A DNA stretch of 64,000 nucleotides from Costus lasius (GCA_027563935.2 JANVAS020000231.1:15332001-15396000), one strand, 5' to 3'. Numbered from the stretch's first letter, positions 21,613 to 33,932 are shown. The notes: generated by a model not told the origin, from the letters alone. Numbers and translations are program-made.

Positions 21613-22306
21613 ATGTTTTGTGAGTATCATCTTCCCTTACTTCTTTACTATACTTTATTTTATATATGTTATTGATGTTTCATGTGATGAAGGGAAGGAT
21701 GATGCTTCTACACCTCTATGACCGCCGACACTGCTATTTTGTTTCACATGCTTATCTTTCTTTTCAATGTGGTTGTATGATGATTATGATGATACTGATT
21801 TCTACTATTTTGATGGGGTTGTATTATGATATTTCGATATTATGATGATTTATCTTCGATATGGTTGTAGTATACATGATGATATATTTTTATATTTTTT
21901 GATGATATGGTATTGTGATATTTGATGATGATGATGAGTATACCCTTGATTTATATTGTTGATGACTTGATTGATTGATGATGAATAAATTCAAAATTCA
22001 TGATTAGAGACAAACCCTATCATGTTAGGTTTATTTCTTCAATGCATATCTATTTTTGAAATTTGACATTGGTTGATGCATGAAATTTTGGTTAGATATA
22101 TTATTTGAGGGATAAAATATAAAGTGAAACTATCCTTTTAAATAAAATGAGTATATGAGTATGATTTGAGAATTGAAATCAATTGACCAACCTAGTAAAT
22201 GTTTAGTCTATTTTTGCTATTTGTTGGGAAATAAGAATCCAAGATCCATAAAAATAGTGAGAGACTCCCCTACTTGGCACTATGTAAAATTAATAGTGGT
22301 ACCTAT
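21613..22306 (+). other. AthC 3' non-coding tail up to the CopZ insertion
   Basis: It is A/T-rich with many TGATGAT runs between 21770 and 21990 and no credible ORF. It ends at 22306, where CopZ begins. The five bases before it, CCTAT (22302-22306), should recur past the far end of CopZ, outside the window. Confidence 0.6.
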
Positions 22307-23971
22307 TGTTGGTGTATATGCCCTAGGACCTAGTTTTGGTCAACTTATGTACTACTTTACATTGATATTTATATATCATTCTGGCATTGTCGTTATCATT
22401 GTTTGACTACACCTGCGATTGTGTACTTACATGATAATGTCCCTGGAGACAGATTGGATCTGTGCTCGAATCATAATCCCCAGTCGATGTACCTTAGTGG
22501 ATATGGGACAGCTATGGTACTTGAGAGACTGGTATATGGGCTGGTTAGGCACGTGGTGCTAACGCAGACACATGGGTATATCATTGGGGATATACTGGAT
22601 AGACCCGCTATGAGGCTATGACTTGGTGTCATGAGTTATCCTCATAAGTGACAGGAGATGCATTGATCCCTTGACTTGAGGTCATTGATCATTCTATATG
22701 ATTAGGCACTTGCTTTGATACAACCTAACACCTTGCCGTAGCTGGGAGGTCATAACGGTTGTTATTGAGCATGTCACGACCCATATGAGAAGATCAATGG
22801 ACAGACATAGGATTTTCCCCTTCCCTAAGGAAGTATGATATCCATGGAGCTCCTTTATGGTTCTATGACTGAGAGTGTATGGCCATACCCAGGTGAGAAC
22901 CTGTTTTAGTCATAGCCATGTGATTGGATGAAAACAAGTGGTGACACACTTGTCCAATCAGATATCAGTTCGGCAAAGAGACTGTAATGCATCTGTACCT
23001 AGTTGCGATGATGGGGATGTCGATGTCGATATCCATTCCAATGACCTAGGTAGTAGCGATGCACTGCTAGGTGCCACTCATTGCTTGTGATGACCTCTGG
23101 TCAGCACTACCAGCGTCAGAAGAACCTACAGGGTCGCACACCTTGATACTTGAGTTCTCGTATTGATCGAGAAGCCTTATGATCGAGTTATTAGATAACT
23201 CGGATCTAATTGGGAGATTTCATCAGCGCCAATGGGCCTGATGAGATGGAAGAATGTTATTGGAGCCAAACTTCATTTTTGGCAGGTTGACCCGTATTTG
23301 ACCATGGTTGGTCACATTTAGATTAGGGTTGCATTGGATTGGATCCAAGTGCTTAATCAACCTATGCAATGATGTTTGGGCTAGCTCATTATCCAATGAG
23401 GCCCAATAACAAGTTCTCATGAAGAGATGAGAGGCTAAAAGGGTATAATGGGGAGAAACATGAACCATTAGACGCCTAGGGGCATAATGGGGTCATGTTG
23501 GCGCCTTTGCTTCATTATGGAAGTAAAGGGCGCCTCCCCCTCTCTTCCTAGGATGGAATGCATGCCTCTATGGCATTGCTTGAGATGCAAGGCAAGGCCT
23601 TGGCGCACAAGGAAAGGCGTGGGAACAAAAGGTAAGGTTGAATGAGAATTATGGAAATGTCTTGGAGACTTTCCTTATCTCAAACCTCCTCATCCTAGCC
23701 CTACACTTGTCATGATCCTAGCCATTACCCTAACCGCCTCTTGCCCTATAAATATGACCCTAGTCGCCCCCTCTTGTGGGTAATCAATCCTTGAAGGCGT
23801 GAACACAAGGAGAGGGGCGAGTGCTTGGAGCAAAGGGCGCATCTTCCATAACCGCAAGCCTCTTCCTCCTTTCCTCTTGGCGCAAGGAGATCTAGGGCTT
23901 GGCGGCTTGGGCAGTTTTCTTTCTTCTCTTGGCGCATCATCTCTCTTGGTGGCGCAAGTGAAGTAGAGTAT
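22307..23971 (+). repeat. CopZ 5' LTR, first part
   Basis: It begins TGTTGGTGTATATGCCC and matches 61314-62978. It contains the 12-base palindrome GTATGGCCATAC (22877-22888), a hairpin CGAGTTAT-TAG-ATAACTCG near 23184, and a TATA box TATAAATA (23747-23754). The region after the TATA box is rich in GGCGCA motifs. The LTR is cut after AGTAT (23967-23971) by CopX and resumes at 44121, for a total length of about 1.95 kb. Confidence 0.9.
23747..23754 (+). promoter_or_regulatory. Candidate TATA box in the CopZ LTR
   Basis: TATAAATA lies in a C-rich context, about 500 bases before the end of the reassembled LTR. The same sequence is at 62754-62761 in the 3' LTR. Position and sequence fit a Pol II promoter of a plant LTR. 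CopX now separates it from the CopZ genes. Confidence 0.55.
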
Positions 23972-25668
23972 TGAAAGATACTCTAAAGGGGAGGGAGAAA
24001 CCCTAAGCATGTGTAAATTGAAAAATTTGCATGGGCGGAATTAGGGTTTCCTAGGATCGCATGTAATATGAACATATGATCAACATTATTTCTTTGTATA
24101 GATCAAGATAGGATCTTACCAAGGCCATTGATTCGAATGGAGTCTTGGAAACAAGAGGGCGAATTGGCTCTCCTCCAAAGAAGACACACACAAAGATGAT
24201 GATGACTACTCCCTTTGGCGTCCTTGTGCTAGCAAAGAGCTTCAAGTCTCCTAACCGTGTGAAGGAGATCGGATGTGTTCTTAGATTGCCGAATATCTTC
24301 TCCTCTCTTCCTCTTCGAGACAAGACACACTCAAGCGCAATCTCGGCAAGAGCGAAGCATTGAAGGATTAAGGCGTTTTCTTGGCCTTGAGGCGTTTAGG
24401 CGTTGAGGCTTCCAAATATGGTAAGTCTTCACTCCACACGTTCACGCTTAGTGAACTAATCAAAAACGCCCCATCACTTGAACCATGCGTTCACATAAGT
24501 GAACCGGTTCAATTGACTTTGGTTCAACAACCAAATCAAACCAAGACCAAGTCAAGACATGGTCTAGATCTCATTAAACCAAAAAGGGTTCAAGATCTAA
24601 CCACACATCACTTGATGCTCTTGATCTCATCGATCTAGCATCAGATCTCTCGATCGAAGCTTACCGATCTCAAGCCCTAATCAATCAAACATGATCAGAC
24701 CAGATCTCACTTCCAATCAGAGTCTAAACTCCTTTAAACTGAACCAAAACAATTCAGTCCACACGATCTGACATAAGTAAGCCATATCATCAAATTGTGC
24801 GACCCTAAGGGTTTCCTTTAAATGTCGGTAACGATAACTTACGTTATCACGATCAGTGAGAGGTATCTAGCAACACATCACTGTCTCCTGATATAAAGGA
24901 AAGAGTCTTCCAAGACTACACCCAAACCACAGCACAAGTGTGAACCCAAGTCACTTGACATATGTGTTTCCTTTGCCACTGGACGTTCTTATTGGACAAG
25001 CGTGTCAAGCCTGTAATTCCAATATGATGAGAATGATTAGATCAGATGATCATAGTCATCTGGGTATGGCCATACACTTTCTCAATCATCTCATCCAAGG
25101 GGGGGCCCCTATAGAACATCACACTCCAAACAAGGAGACGGCAATCCTATGTCTATCACTGGTGCCCTAACATGACTCATGCTCATTATCCAAGATAGTC
25201 TATAACCAATATATTTCAAATGATATTGAACTACCTCAAAATAATGCCAATCATCATTTAGAAACACAAGTGATCTCAAGTTAGAGGAAATATGCCACTT
25301 GTTTGCATACAAGGATTATTCACATTGTGACAAGCAATTGAATATCCTTGCAGGGTCTGTCCAGTACATCCAATGTACCTATGAGTCTACATCTTATTCC
25401 ATGTTCGAAGCATCCTATAAGATTAGAACACATATTAGTCTCAATCATATCAAGGTTGTCTCATGTTCACCAAGATATCTTGACTAAGGACTATACTGCA
25501 TGTCAGCCAAGCTGAACAGCATTGAGACATTATTCAGAAGTATACATATTGCAGCAGATGATGTAACAACCTGAATAACAACCATTGCCTTTATAAACAT
25601 AAAGTTTATACATGATACAGATACAATCCCAAGGCCTCAAACATTAGCCTTAAGGGCATACCCCAACA
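23972..25668 (-). repeat. CopX 3' LTR
   Basis: On the minus strand it starts TGTTGGGGTATGCCCTTAAG and ends TAGAGTATCTTTCA. It holds hairpins GTTCAC-GCTTA-GTGAAC (24440-24456), GTTCAC-ATAA-GTGAAC (24489-24504), GATAAC-TTAC-GTTATC (24833-24848) and the palindrome GTATGGCCATAC (25064-25075). The polypurine tract AAGTGGGAGAT lies at 25669-25679. Confidence 0.92.
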
Positions 25669-25688
25669 ATCTCCCACTTGCACTCAAT

Positions 25689-26279
25689 CTAATGGTTGAG
25701 AAATCTCAAACCCATATTATTACAGTGCTTCTCATGCTTCTGCTACGCCAGAGGCTTAGTAAGCGGGTCAGCCAGATTGTCATCTGTATGAACCTTGCAG
25801 ATTTTGATCTCACCACGATCAATGATCTCTCGGATCAAATGAAACCTTCTTTGTATGTGCTTGGACTTCTGGTGCGACCGTGGTTCCTTTGCTTGTGCTA
25901 TTGCTCCAATGTTATCATAGAAGATAACCAATGGATCTGCACTCGAAGGAACAACACCAAGTTCCTGAATGAACTTACGAATCCACACTGCCTCCTTGGA
26001 TGCTTCCGAGGCTGCAACATACTCGGCTTCTGTTGTGGAATCAGCAACAATAGACTGTTTGAAACTTTTCCACACCACTGCTCCTCCATTCAAGCTAAAA
26101 ACATAGCCTGATTGCGATCGGAAATCATCCTGGTCAGATTGGAACGAAGTGTCAGTATATCCTTCAATACTGAGTTCTTCCTGACCTCCATATACCAAGA
26201 ACATATCTTTGGTCCTCCGAAGATATTTCAAAATGTTCTTGACCGCAATCCAGTGCGCCTTACCTGGATTACTTTGGAA
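25689..26279 (-). pseudogene. CopX polyprotein C-terminus (RNase H)
   Basis: This is the end of the CopX polyprotein, separated from the rest by CopY. RNase H motifs are readable: GYTDTSFQS, STTEAEY, FYDNIGAI (Asp kept) and SKHIQRRFHLI. A CAG-to-TAG change at 25743-25745 stops it after PLTKPLA, and the original stop is at 25689-25691. Its partner piece is 37125-40420. Confidence 0.85.
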
Positions 26280-26284
26280 TCGAC

Positions 26285-27961
26285 TGTAGGAACCCCTAAT
26301 AAGGGGGGGGGGAAACCCTATACATGCGCATCTAGCATGTAATGCGGAAAAAGGGCTTCTAAAGATCGCATATGAACTATATAATCAACTTAAACCAACT
26401 TAAGATCATGATATGATCTTACCATTGCCATGGATGGAAGGCGGCTTGGAAGAAGAAAACAAGGTTGATCTCCTCCAAAAGGTGCGCACACAAGAAGACA
26501 AAGACTACTCCCTTCTCAACTTTGTGCTAGCAAAAGCTTCAAGGGGTCTTATCGCATGAAGGAGATGATGAACTCTTGGCCGATCTTTCTTCTCGTCACT
26601 TTCACCACACAAGAAAGTGTGTGTTGTCGAGAGCAAGATGATGGAGAGGAGCGTTAGCCAAACTTGTGATCGAATGTGGAGACATTCATCACAATTGTCA
26701 AACCGAAATGCCATAAATGGCAAGTCATCAAAGCTTGCGTTATGCGTTCACATGAAGTGAACCAAACGCATAGCTCTCCTCTCAAATGAACCAAGCGCTC
26801 ACATGTGAGCCGGTTCAATTCAATTGGTCCAATGACCAAACCAAATCAGCCCAATAATCGGTTCAGACCAAATTAAACCCTAAGGTTCAAAATCTGACCG
26901 TTCATCCTTTTAATGCTCTTGATCTCTTCGATCTAGCATCCACACTCTCGATCTAAGCTTACCGATCTCAAGCCCTAATCAATCAAACATGATCAGACTG
27001 GATCTCACTTACAATCAGAGTTTAATCTCCTTTAAACTGAACTCGAACAATTCAGTCCACACGATCTGACTTAAGTAGCCATATCATCAAATTGTGCGAC
27101 CCTAAGGGTTTCCTTTAAATGTCGGTAACGATAACTTACGTTATCACGATCAGCGAGGGGTATCTAGCAACACATCACTGTCTCCCGATATAAAGGAAAG
27201 AGTCTTCCAAGACTCCACCCAACCACAGCATAAGTGTGAATCAACTCACTAGGCATGCATGATTCCTTTGCCACTGGATGTTCTTATTGGACAAGCATGT
27301 CAAGCCTGTAACTCCAATACGATGAGCATGATTGGATCAGATGCACATAGTCATCTGGGTATGGCCATACACTTCCTCAATCATCTCATATAGGGGGGCC
27401 CTTTAGAACATCACACTCCTTAAACAAGGAGACGGCAATCCTTTATCTATCACAAGTGCCCTAACCTGACTCAAGCTCACCATCCAAGATAGTCTATAAT
27501 CATTATGTTTCAAATGATATTGAACTACCTCAAAACAATGACAATCATCATTTAGAAACATAAGTGATCTCAAGTCAAAGGACATGTGCCACTTAGTGCT
27601 TACAAGGATCATTCACATTGTGACAAGCAATGGAATATCCGAGTAGGGTCTGTCCAGTACATCCAATGTACCCATGAGTCTACATCTTATTCCATGCTCG
27701 AAGCATCCTATAAGATTAGCACTCATATCAGTCTCAATCATATCAAGGCTGTCTCATGTTCACCAAGATATCTCGACTAAGGACATATAGCCTGTCAGCC
27801 TAGCTGAACAGCTTTGAGACATTATTCAGAAGTACACTTATTACAGCAGACAAGGTAACAACCTGAATAATAACCATGCCTTTATAAACTTAAGAGTTTA
27901 TTACATGATACTTATACAATCCCAAGGCCTCAAACATTAGCCTTAAGGGCATACCCCAACA
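26285..27961 (-). repeat. CopY 3' LTR
   Basis: On the minus strand it starts TGTTGGGGTATGCCC and ends GGGGTTCCTACA. A run of ten Gs (26303-26312, plus strand) occurs in both LTR copies. Hairpins lie at 26746-26762 (GTTCAC/GTGAAC) and 26797-26810 (GCTCAC/GTGAGC), and GTATGGCCATAC at 27359-27370. The minus-strand phrase CCTTTATATC near 27195 may act as a TATA region. The polypurine tract AAGTGGGAGAT lies at 27962-27972. Confidence 0.93.
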
Positions 27962-27981
27962 ATCTCCCACTTGCACTTAAT

Positions 27982-30900
27982 CTAATGGTTGAGAAATCTC
28001 AAACCCATATTATTACAGTGCTTCTCATGCTTCTGCTGCGCCAGAGGCTTGGTAAGTGGGTCTGCCAGATTGTCATCTGTATGAACCTTGCATATTTTGA
28101 TCTCGCCACGATCAATGATCTCCCGGATCAAGTGAAACCGTCTCTGTATGTGCTTGGACTTCTGGTGCGACCGCGGTTCCTTTGCTTGTGCAATTGCTCC
28201 AGTGTTATCACAGAAGATAACCAAAGGATCAGCACTCGAAGGAACGACACCAAGTTCTCTCACGAACTTACGAATCCACACTGCCTCCTTAGATGCTTCC
28301 GAGGCTGCAACATACTCGGCTTCTGTTGTGGAATCAGCAACAGTTGACTGTTTGAAACTCTTCCACACCACTGCTCCACCATTCAAGCTAAAAATATAGC
28401 CTGACTGCGATCGGAAATCATCCTGGTCCGACTGGAACGAAGCGTCAGTATATCCCTCTATACTGAGTTCTTCCTGACCACCATATATCAAGAACATATC
28501 TTTGGTCCTCCGCAGATATTTTAAAATGTTCTTGACCGCAATCCAGTGCGCCAATCCTGGATTACTTTGGAATCGACTGGTCACGCTTAACCCGTAAGCG
28601 ACGTCTGGGCGAGTACACAACATCGCATACATAATGGACCCAATAGCCGAAGCATAAGGCGTATTGTCCATTTCATCTTTCTCAGTCTGTGTTTGTGGAC
28701 ACTGACTCTTCGAAAGATTCAGACCATGTCTGACTGGAAGATATCCACGTTTAGAATTCTCTAAATGGAATCTCTCCAGGACCTTATCGATGTAAGTACT
28801 CTGGCACAGCCCGAGAAGCCTCTTAGATCTATCTCTGCAGATCTTCACACCTAGTACATAGGCTGCTTCTCCTAAATCTTTCATCTGAAAACATTTTCCT
28901 AACCATGCCTTAACAGCATGCAGTTCAGGAATATCGTTTCCAATGATTAAGATATCATCGACGTAGAGGATTAGGAATGTAATTACGCTCCCACTAAACC
29001 TCTTATATACACACGGGTCATCCTCGTTCTTGATGAAACCAAACTCAGAGATTGATTCATCAAAACGAATGTTCCAGCTTCTTGATGCTTGTTTCAGCCC
29101 ATAAATGGACTTCTTTAACTTGCATATTTTATGACGATCTGATGGATTAGTGAAACCTTCCGGTTGTGTCATATACACATCCTCGTCCAGATTTCCATTG
29201 AGGAAAGCTGTTTTCACATCCATCTGCCAGATCTCATAATCGTAATATGCTGCTATCGCGAAAAGAATCCGAATAGACTTAAACATGGCTACAGGTGAGA
29301 AAGTTTCATCATAATCTAACCCGTAGATTTGTTTGAAACCTTTCGCAACTAGCCTGCCCTTATAGGTAACCACGTTACCATCCATGTCAATCTTCTTCTT
29401 GAAGATCCATTTACAGCCTATAGGGATTACTCCCGGAGGCGGATCAACCAAATCCCAGACTTGGTTATCTGACATGGAGTCCATCTCGGCTCGCATAGCA
29501 TCAAGCCATCTAGCTGACTCCGGTCCACTGACCGCATCGGCATAAGTTAGGGGTTCATCATTTTCAATGATATAGACTCCATCATAGCGCTCAGGCTGTC
29601 GACGGATCCTTCCCGATCTTCGCGGTTCCCGTGTTATTTGAGCCTCAGGTTGTTCAGTAACCTGTTCTACCGGCTCAGGCTCATCCAACTGTGCTTGACT
29701 ACTTTGTCCTTCCTCTGGATTCTCATCCAGCTTTATTTCTCTCCCACTGGCCTCTTGCAGAAGAAATTCCTTCTCAAGAAATATGGCCGTCCGAGCAACA
29801 AACACCTTGTTCTCTTTGGGATCGTAGAAATAATAACCCTTCGTTTCCTTAGGGTAACCGACAAAGATGCATTTATCAGATCTGCTCTCTAGTTTCCCAG
29901 AGGCGAGCTTTTTGACATAAGCCTCGCAACCCCAGATCCTGATAAATGTCAAGCTCGGCTGTTTCCCATACCATAACTCATATGGCGTCTTTGAAACTGC
30001 CTTGGATGGCACTCGGTTTAGTACCTTTGCAGCTGTTTCCAGTGCAAAACCCCAAAAGGAATATGGAAGAGTAGCCTGACTCATCATAGAACGAACCATA
30101 TCAAGTAACGTTCTATTTCTCCTCTCGGACACACCATTCCACTGCGGTGTTCCTGGCGGAGTGAGCTGTGAGATAATCCCACACTCCTTCAGATAGTCAG
30201 TAAACGTATGACTCAGGTATTCTCCACCTCGATCAGAACGAAGTGCCTTGATATTTCGGCCTAACTGATTTTGTACTTCATTTTTGAACTCTTTGAACTT
30301 GTCAAAAGATTCACTTTTATGTCTCATTAAATAGACATATCCATACCTACTGAAATCATCAGTAAAGGTAATGAAGTACTGATAGCCACCTCTGGCATGT
30401 TTACTAAATGGCCCACACACATCACTGTGTATAAGGTCCAGTAAACCTGAAGTCCTTTGACCTTTGTGAGGAAAAGGTGACTTCGTCATTTTACCCATCA
30501 AACAAGCTTTGCATGTATCAATCTCCTCATAGGAGAAAGATCCCAGCAGTCCATGATCATGCAACCGCTTAATGCGCTTCTCGTTTATATGGCCTAAACG
30601 ACTATGCCATAACAAGGTGCTGTCATCAGCATACTTGGCTTTCTTATTATCAATGTTTTGTATAGAATTTTCCATGTCCAACATGTATAACCCATTGTTA
30701 ATTGAACCAGTTGCATACACAATATTATCTAGAGATAAAACACACTTTGAAATCTTGCATTCAAAGGCAAATCCTTTCCTGACAAGAGCAGGAATAGAGA
30801 TAATATTCTTTGTGATACTTGGTACAAAATAACAATTGTTTAATTCTAATACAATGCCAGATGGTAAAGTAATGAAATAGTCTCCTACAGCAACAGCAGC

Positions 30901-31866
30901 AACCCGTGCCCCGTTTCCAACTCGTAGGTCTACCTCATGCTGTCCCACCTGCCTTCTTCTCTTGAGTTCCTGCACATTTGAACAAATGTGAACTCCACAT
31001 GCAGTGTCCAACACCCATGATATAATAGAAGAAGATAACATGACCTCAGTCACATATATACCTGAGCCAGAAGCGATGCTTCCCCTCTTATCTCCTTGGA
31101 GCGCTTTACAGTCCTTTTTCCAGTGACCCAGCTGGCCACAGTGGAAACACCTGTTGTCCTTTGACCGCTTCACCTTCTGTTTCAGGGCCTTACTGTAGTT
31201 CTTGACAGGGGCCTTGCCCTTCTTCCCCTTCTTCTTGTTCCTAGAAGGAACCATCAAGACAGAGGTTGAAGGCTTACCCTTCAGAGTTTCCTCAGTAGTC
31301 AAGAGCATATTCAGCAGCTCTGCCGGCGTACAATCGATTTTGTTCATATTAAAGTTAATGATGAACGCATCGAAAGAAGGCGGGAGAGACTGGAGAATAA
31401 TATCCACAGCAAGCTCCTGGTTGATGGTATGCCCCAGTTTCTCCAGAGCCTCCTTGTGCCCAATCATCTTGAGCACGTGAGCTCCCACTGGGCTCCCCTC
31501 AGCCAGTTTGCTCTGAAAGAAGAGCTTCGTCAGATTATAGCGTTCTGTCCTCGCCTGTGCAGCATACAGCATCTTGAGGTTCGCTATAATTTCTATAGCC
31601 GACATATCCTCATGCTGACGCTGCAGCGGTGGCGTCATAGACGCTAGCATCAGGCAAGCGACATCAATGCTATCATTGACGTGCTTTTCGTAGGCATCCC
31701 GAACCGCCCTTGCGGCGTTCGGAGCGGGCTGCGGCGGTATCGCCGTCTCGAGGACATACAGTTTCCTCTCTGCCTTAAGAACGATCTTAAGGTGTCCAAA
31801 CCAGTCAGAGAAGTTCGGCCCAGCAAACTTCTCCCTTTCCAGTAGGGATCGCACATTGAAGCTCAT
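27982..31866 (-). CDS. CopY Gag-Pol polyprotein, complete
   Basis: The 1294 residues are one uninterrupted frame, the usual length for a plant Copia polyprotein. In order: Gag (about 1-235), basic linker and CCHC knuckle CFHCGQLGHWKKDC (240-253), and aspartic protease with WVLDTACG (Asp287). The integrase zinc site has H421, H426, C452 and C455; its core has D482, D545 (RSDRGGEY) and E581 (NGVSERRNRT). Reverse transcriptase has LYVDD (967-971). RNase H has D1141, E1182, D1220 and the SKHI box. All catalytic residues expected for the family are present. The start at 31866 is the first in-frame ATG; CopX has lost it. The sequence is of the TNT1-94/Copia type, but I cannot fix the lineage among Tork, TAR and Angela. 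It works in cytoplasmic particles that copy the element and in nuclear integration. Confidence 0.97.
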   Translation of the reverse strand: MSFNVRSLLEREKFAGPNFSDWFGHLKIVLKAERKLYVLETAIPPQPAPNAARAVRDAYEKHVNDSIDVACLMLASMTPPLQRQHEDMSAIEIIANLKMLYAAQARTERYNLTKLFFQSKLAEGSPVGAHVLKMIGHKEALEKLGHTINQELAVDIILQSLPPSFDAFIINFNMNKIDCTPAELLNMLLTTEETLKGKPSTSVLMVPSRNKKKGKKGKAPVKNYSKALKQKVKRSKDNRCFHCGQLGHWKKDCKALQGDKRGSIASGSGIYVTEVMLSSSIISWVLDTACGVHICSNVQELKRRRQVGQHEVDLRVGNGARVAAVAVGDYFITLPSGIVLELNNCYFVPSITKNIISIPALVRKGFAFECKISKCVLSLDNIVYATGSINNGLYMLDMENSIQNIDNKKAKYADDSTLLWHSRLGHINEKRIKRLHDHGLLGSFSYEEIDTCKACLMGKMTKSPFPHKGQRTSGLLDLIHSDVCGPFSKHARGGYQYFITFTDDFSRYGYVYLMRHKSESFDKFKEFKNEVQNQLGRNIKALRSDRGGEYLSHTFTDYLKECGIISQLTPPGTPQWNGVSERRNRTLLDMVRSMMSQATLPYSFWGFALETAAKVLNRVPSKAVSKTPYELWYGKQPSLTFIRIWGCEAYVKKLASGKLESRSDKCIFVGYPKETKGYYFYDPKENKVFVARTAIFLEKEFLLQEASGREIKLDENPEEGQSSQAQLDEPEPVEQVTEQPEAQITREPRRSGRIRRQPERYDGVYIIENDEPLTYADAVSGPESARWLDAMRAEMDSMSDNQVWDLVDPPPGVIPIGCKWIFKKKIDMDGNVVTYKGRLVAKGFKQIYGLDYDETFSPVAMFKSIRILFAIAAYYDYEIWQMDVKTAFLNGNLDEDVYMTQPEGFTNPSDRHKICKLKKSIYGLKQASRSWNIRFDESISEFGFIKNEDDPCVYKRFSGSVITFLILYVDDILIIGNDIPELHAVKAWLGKCFQMKDLGEAAYVLGVKICRDRSKRLLGLCQSTYIDKVLERFHLENSKRGYLPVRHGLNLSKSQCPQTQTEKDEMDNTPYASAIGSIMYAMLCTRPDVAYGLSVTSRFQSNPGLAHWIAVKNILKYLRRTKDMFLIYGGQEELSIEGYTDASFQSDQDDFRSQSGYIFSLNGGAVVWKSFKQSTVADSTTEAEYVAASEASKEAVWIRKFVRELGVVPSSADPLVIFCDNTGAIAQAKEPRSHQKSKHIQRRFHLIREIIDRGEIKICKVHTDDNLADPLTKPLAQQKHEKHCNNMGLRFLNH

Positions 31867-32245
31867 GGTGTTCGTTGCTGCAGGAATCTACAACAAGCAA
31901 GAACAGCAAGGTCAGTATCAATGTTCAGAATCAATCCAGGACTTAAGAAAGATTCTTTTCTCACTATTTTGTCTGACTGAAAAATCCAGTAAACAGTCCG
32001 AAAGAGTAATACTCTTTTAGTGAGATGGGATCCAGATTTCATACTTGGTCTCCGCGTCCCGCTCAGGCGAGATAAGTTGCACAGAGATGACAAGCACTAA
32101 TTTCTGGTAGGCTGTCCCAGCCAATCGCCAACCCGTGCGATTCCCCTTCATCTTGGCAATCCAGCAGACTGTGCCAACTGAGTTGGTACAACACAGTCTC
32201 TGATCCCAGAGATGGCTGCCTCCATGCGCTACCATATGCGCCACA

Positions 32246-33932
32246 TGTTGGAGTATGCCCTTAAGGCTAATGTTTGAGGCCTTTGGGATTGTAAAAGTAT
32301 TATGTAATAAACTCTTATGTTTATGAAAGGCATGGTTATTATTCAGGTTGTTACCTTGTCTGCTGCAATGAGTGTGCTTCTGAATAATGTCTCAAAGCTG
32401 TTCAGCTAGGCTGACAGGCTGTATGTCCTTAGTCGAGATATCTTGGTGAACATGAGACAGCCTTGATATGATGGAGACTAATATGAGTGCTAATCTTATA
32501 GGATGCTTCGAGCATGGAATAAGACGTAGACTCATGGGTACATTGGATGTACTGGACAGACCCTACTGGGATATTCCATTGCTTGTCACAATGTGAATGA
32601 TCCTTGTAAGCAGCAAGTGGCACATGTCCTCTGACTTGAGATCACTTGTGTTTCTAAATGATGATTGTCACTGTCTTGAGGTAGTTCAATATCATTTGAA
32701 ACATAATGATTATAGACTATCTTGGATGGTGAGCTTGAGTCAGGTTAGGGCACTTGTGATAGATAAAGGATTGCCGTATCCTTGTTTAAGGAGTGTGATG
32801 TTCTAAAGGGGCCCCCTTTATATGAGATGATTGAGGAAGTGTATGGCCATACCCAGATGACTATGTTCATCTGATCTAATCATGCTCATCGTGTTGGAGT
32901 TACAAGCTTGACATGCTTGTCCAATAAGAACATCCAGTGGCAAAGGATAAATGTATGCCTTGTGAATAGAGTCACACTTGTGCCTTGGTTTGGGAGTAGT
33001 CTTGGAAGACTCTTTCCTTTATATCGGGAGACAGTGATGTGTTGCTAGATACCCCTCACTGATCGTGATAACGTAAGTTATCGTTACCGACATTTAGAGG
33101 AAACCCTCAGGGTCGCACAATATGATGATATGGCTTACTTGAGTCAGATCGTGTGGACTGAATTCTTTGGGTTCAGTTTAAGGGGATTTAATCTCTGATT
33201 GTAAGTGAGATCTAGCCTGATCATGTTTGATTGATTAGGGCTTGAGATCGGTAAGCTTGGATCGAGAGAGATGATGCTAGATCGAAGAGATCAGGGGCAT
33301 CAGGTGATGAACGGTTAGATCATGAGCCTTGGGGTTCAATATGGTCTAGACCACATGGCTTGAGCCATTTCGGTTTGGTTCATGAACCAAAGTCGATTGA
33401 AACGGTTTAGCTTGAACCGGTTCACAATTGTGAACGCATGGTTCAATGCTCAAATGCGTTTGAGGTTGGCTTGAGCGCATGGCATGATGAGCTTCCATTT
33501 ATGGAAAGTCATCATGGCCGGTTTCACAAAAAAAAACGCCTAAACGCATAAGCGTTTGTGCTCTTCTCTTGAACGCCTTGGACAATTTGGTTGAGGTGTG
33601 GTTGACGACGAGAAGGAGAGGCTAGGCAAGTGAAGCTCTCGGCAACAAGGAGATTCATCATCCCCTTCCATTCGACAAGAAGGCTTGAGGGTCTTGCTAG
33701 CACAAGAGATCTCAAGGAAGTGAGCATCTTCATCTTGTGTGTGGGCTTGTGGAGGAGACCTAGTTTGATCTCTTCTTCCAAACCGACTTCCAAATCCATG
33801 GCGTTGGTATGATTCCTTTTCATAACATAAGTTGATCTTATAGATTCATATGCGATCTTGAAACCCTTTTTCCGCAAAGCTTGTTAGAATTGCAAGTTTA
33901 GGGTTTCTCCCCTATAATTAGGGGTTCCTACA
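32246..33932 (+). repeat. Solo LTR inside the CopY leader
   Basis: It is 1687 bases, TGTTGGAGTATGCCC to GGGGTTCCTACA, with target duplication CCACA at 32241-32245 and 33933-33937. It is the same LTR family as CopY but in the opposite orientation. No internal region is present, so it is the product of LTR-LTR recombination after a full insertion. The CopX leader lacks it at the matching place (near 40797). Hairpins lie at 33420-33435 and 33449-33464, and GTATGGCCATAC at 32841-32852. Confidence 0.93.

Larger units (their letters stand above)
7016..22306 (+). mobile_element. AthC: outer Athila-type element, defective, 3' end outside window
   Basis: The order on the plus strand is 5' LTR (7016-8975), two primer-site modules, broken gag, protease region, a conserved double hairpin, a tandem palindrome array, an ATHILA ORF-1-like gene and a 3' non-coding tail. 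AthB sits inside gag between 10524 and 18011, and CopZ enters the tail at 22307. No reverse transcriptase, RNase H or integrase lies between protease and the hairpin, so this copy could not move on its own. The 3' LTR should lie beyond base 64000, past the far end of CopZ. The 145 bases before 7016 end in a purine run (AATTAAGGGGATTAC), so an older linked element on the left is possible. Confidence 0.75.

Noticed and set aside
26303..26312. Run of ten Gs as an assembly error
   Set aside because: The same run occurs in both CopY LTRs, so it is likely real, though its exact length may be uncertain.
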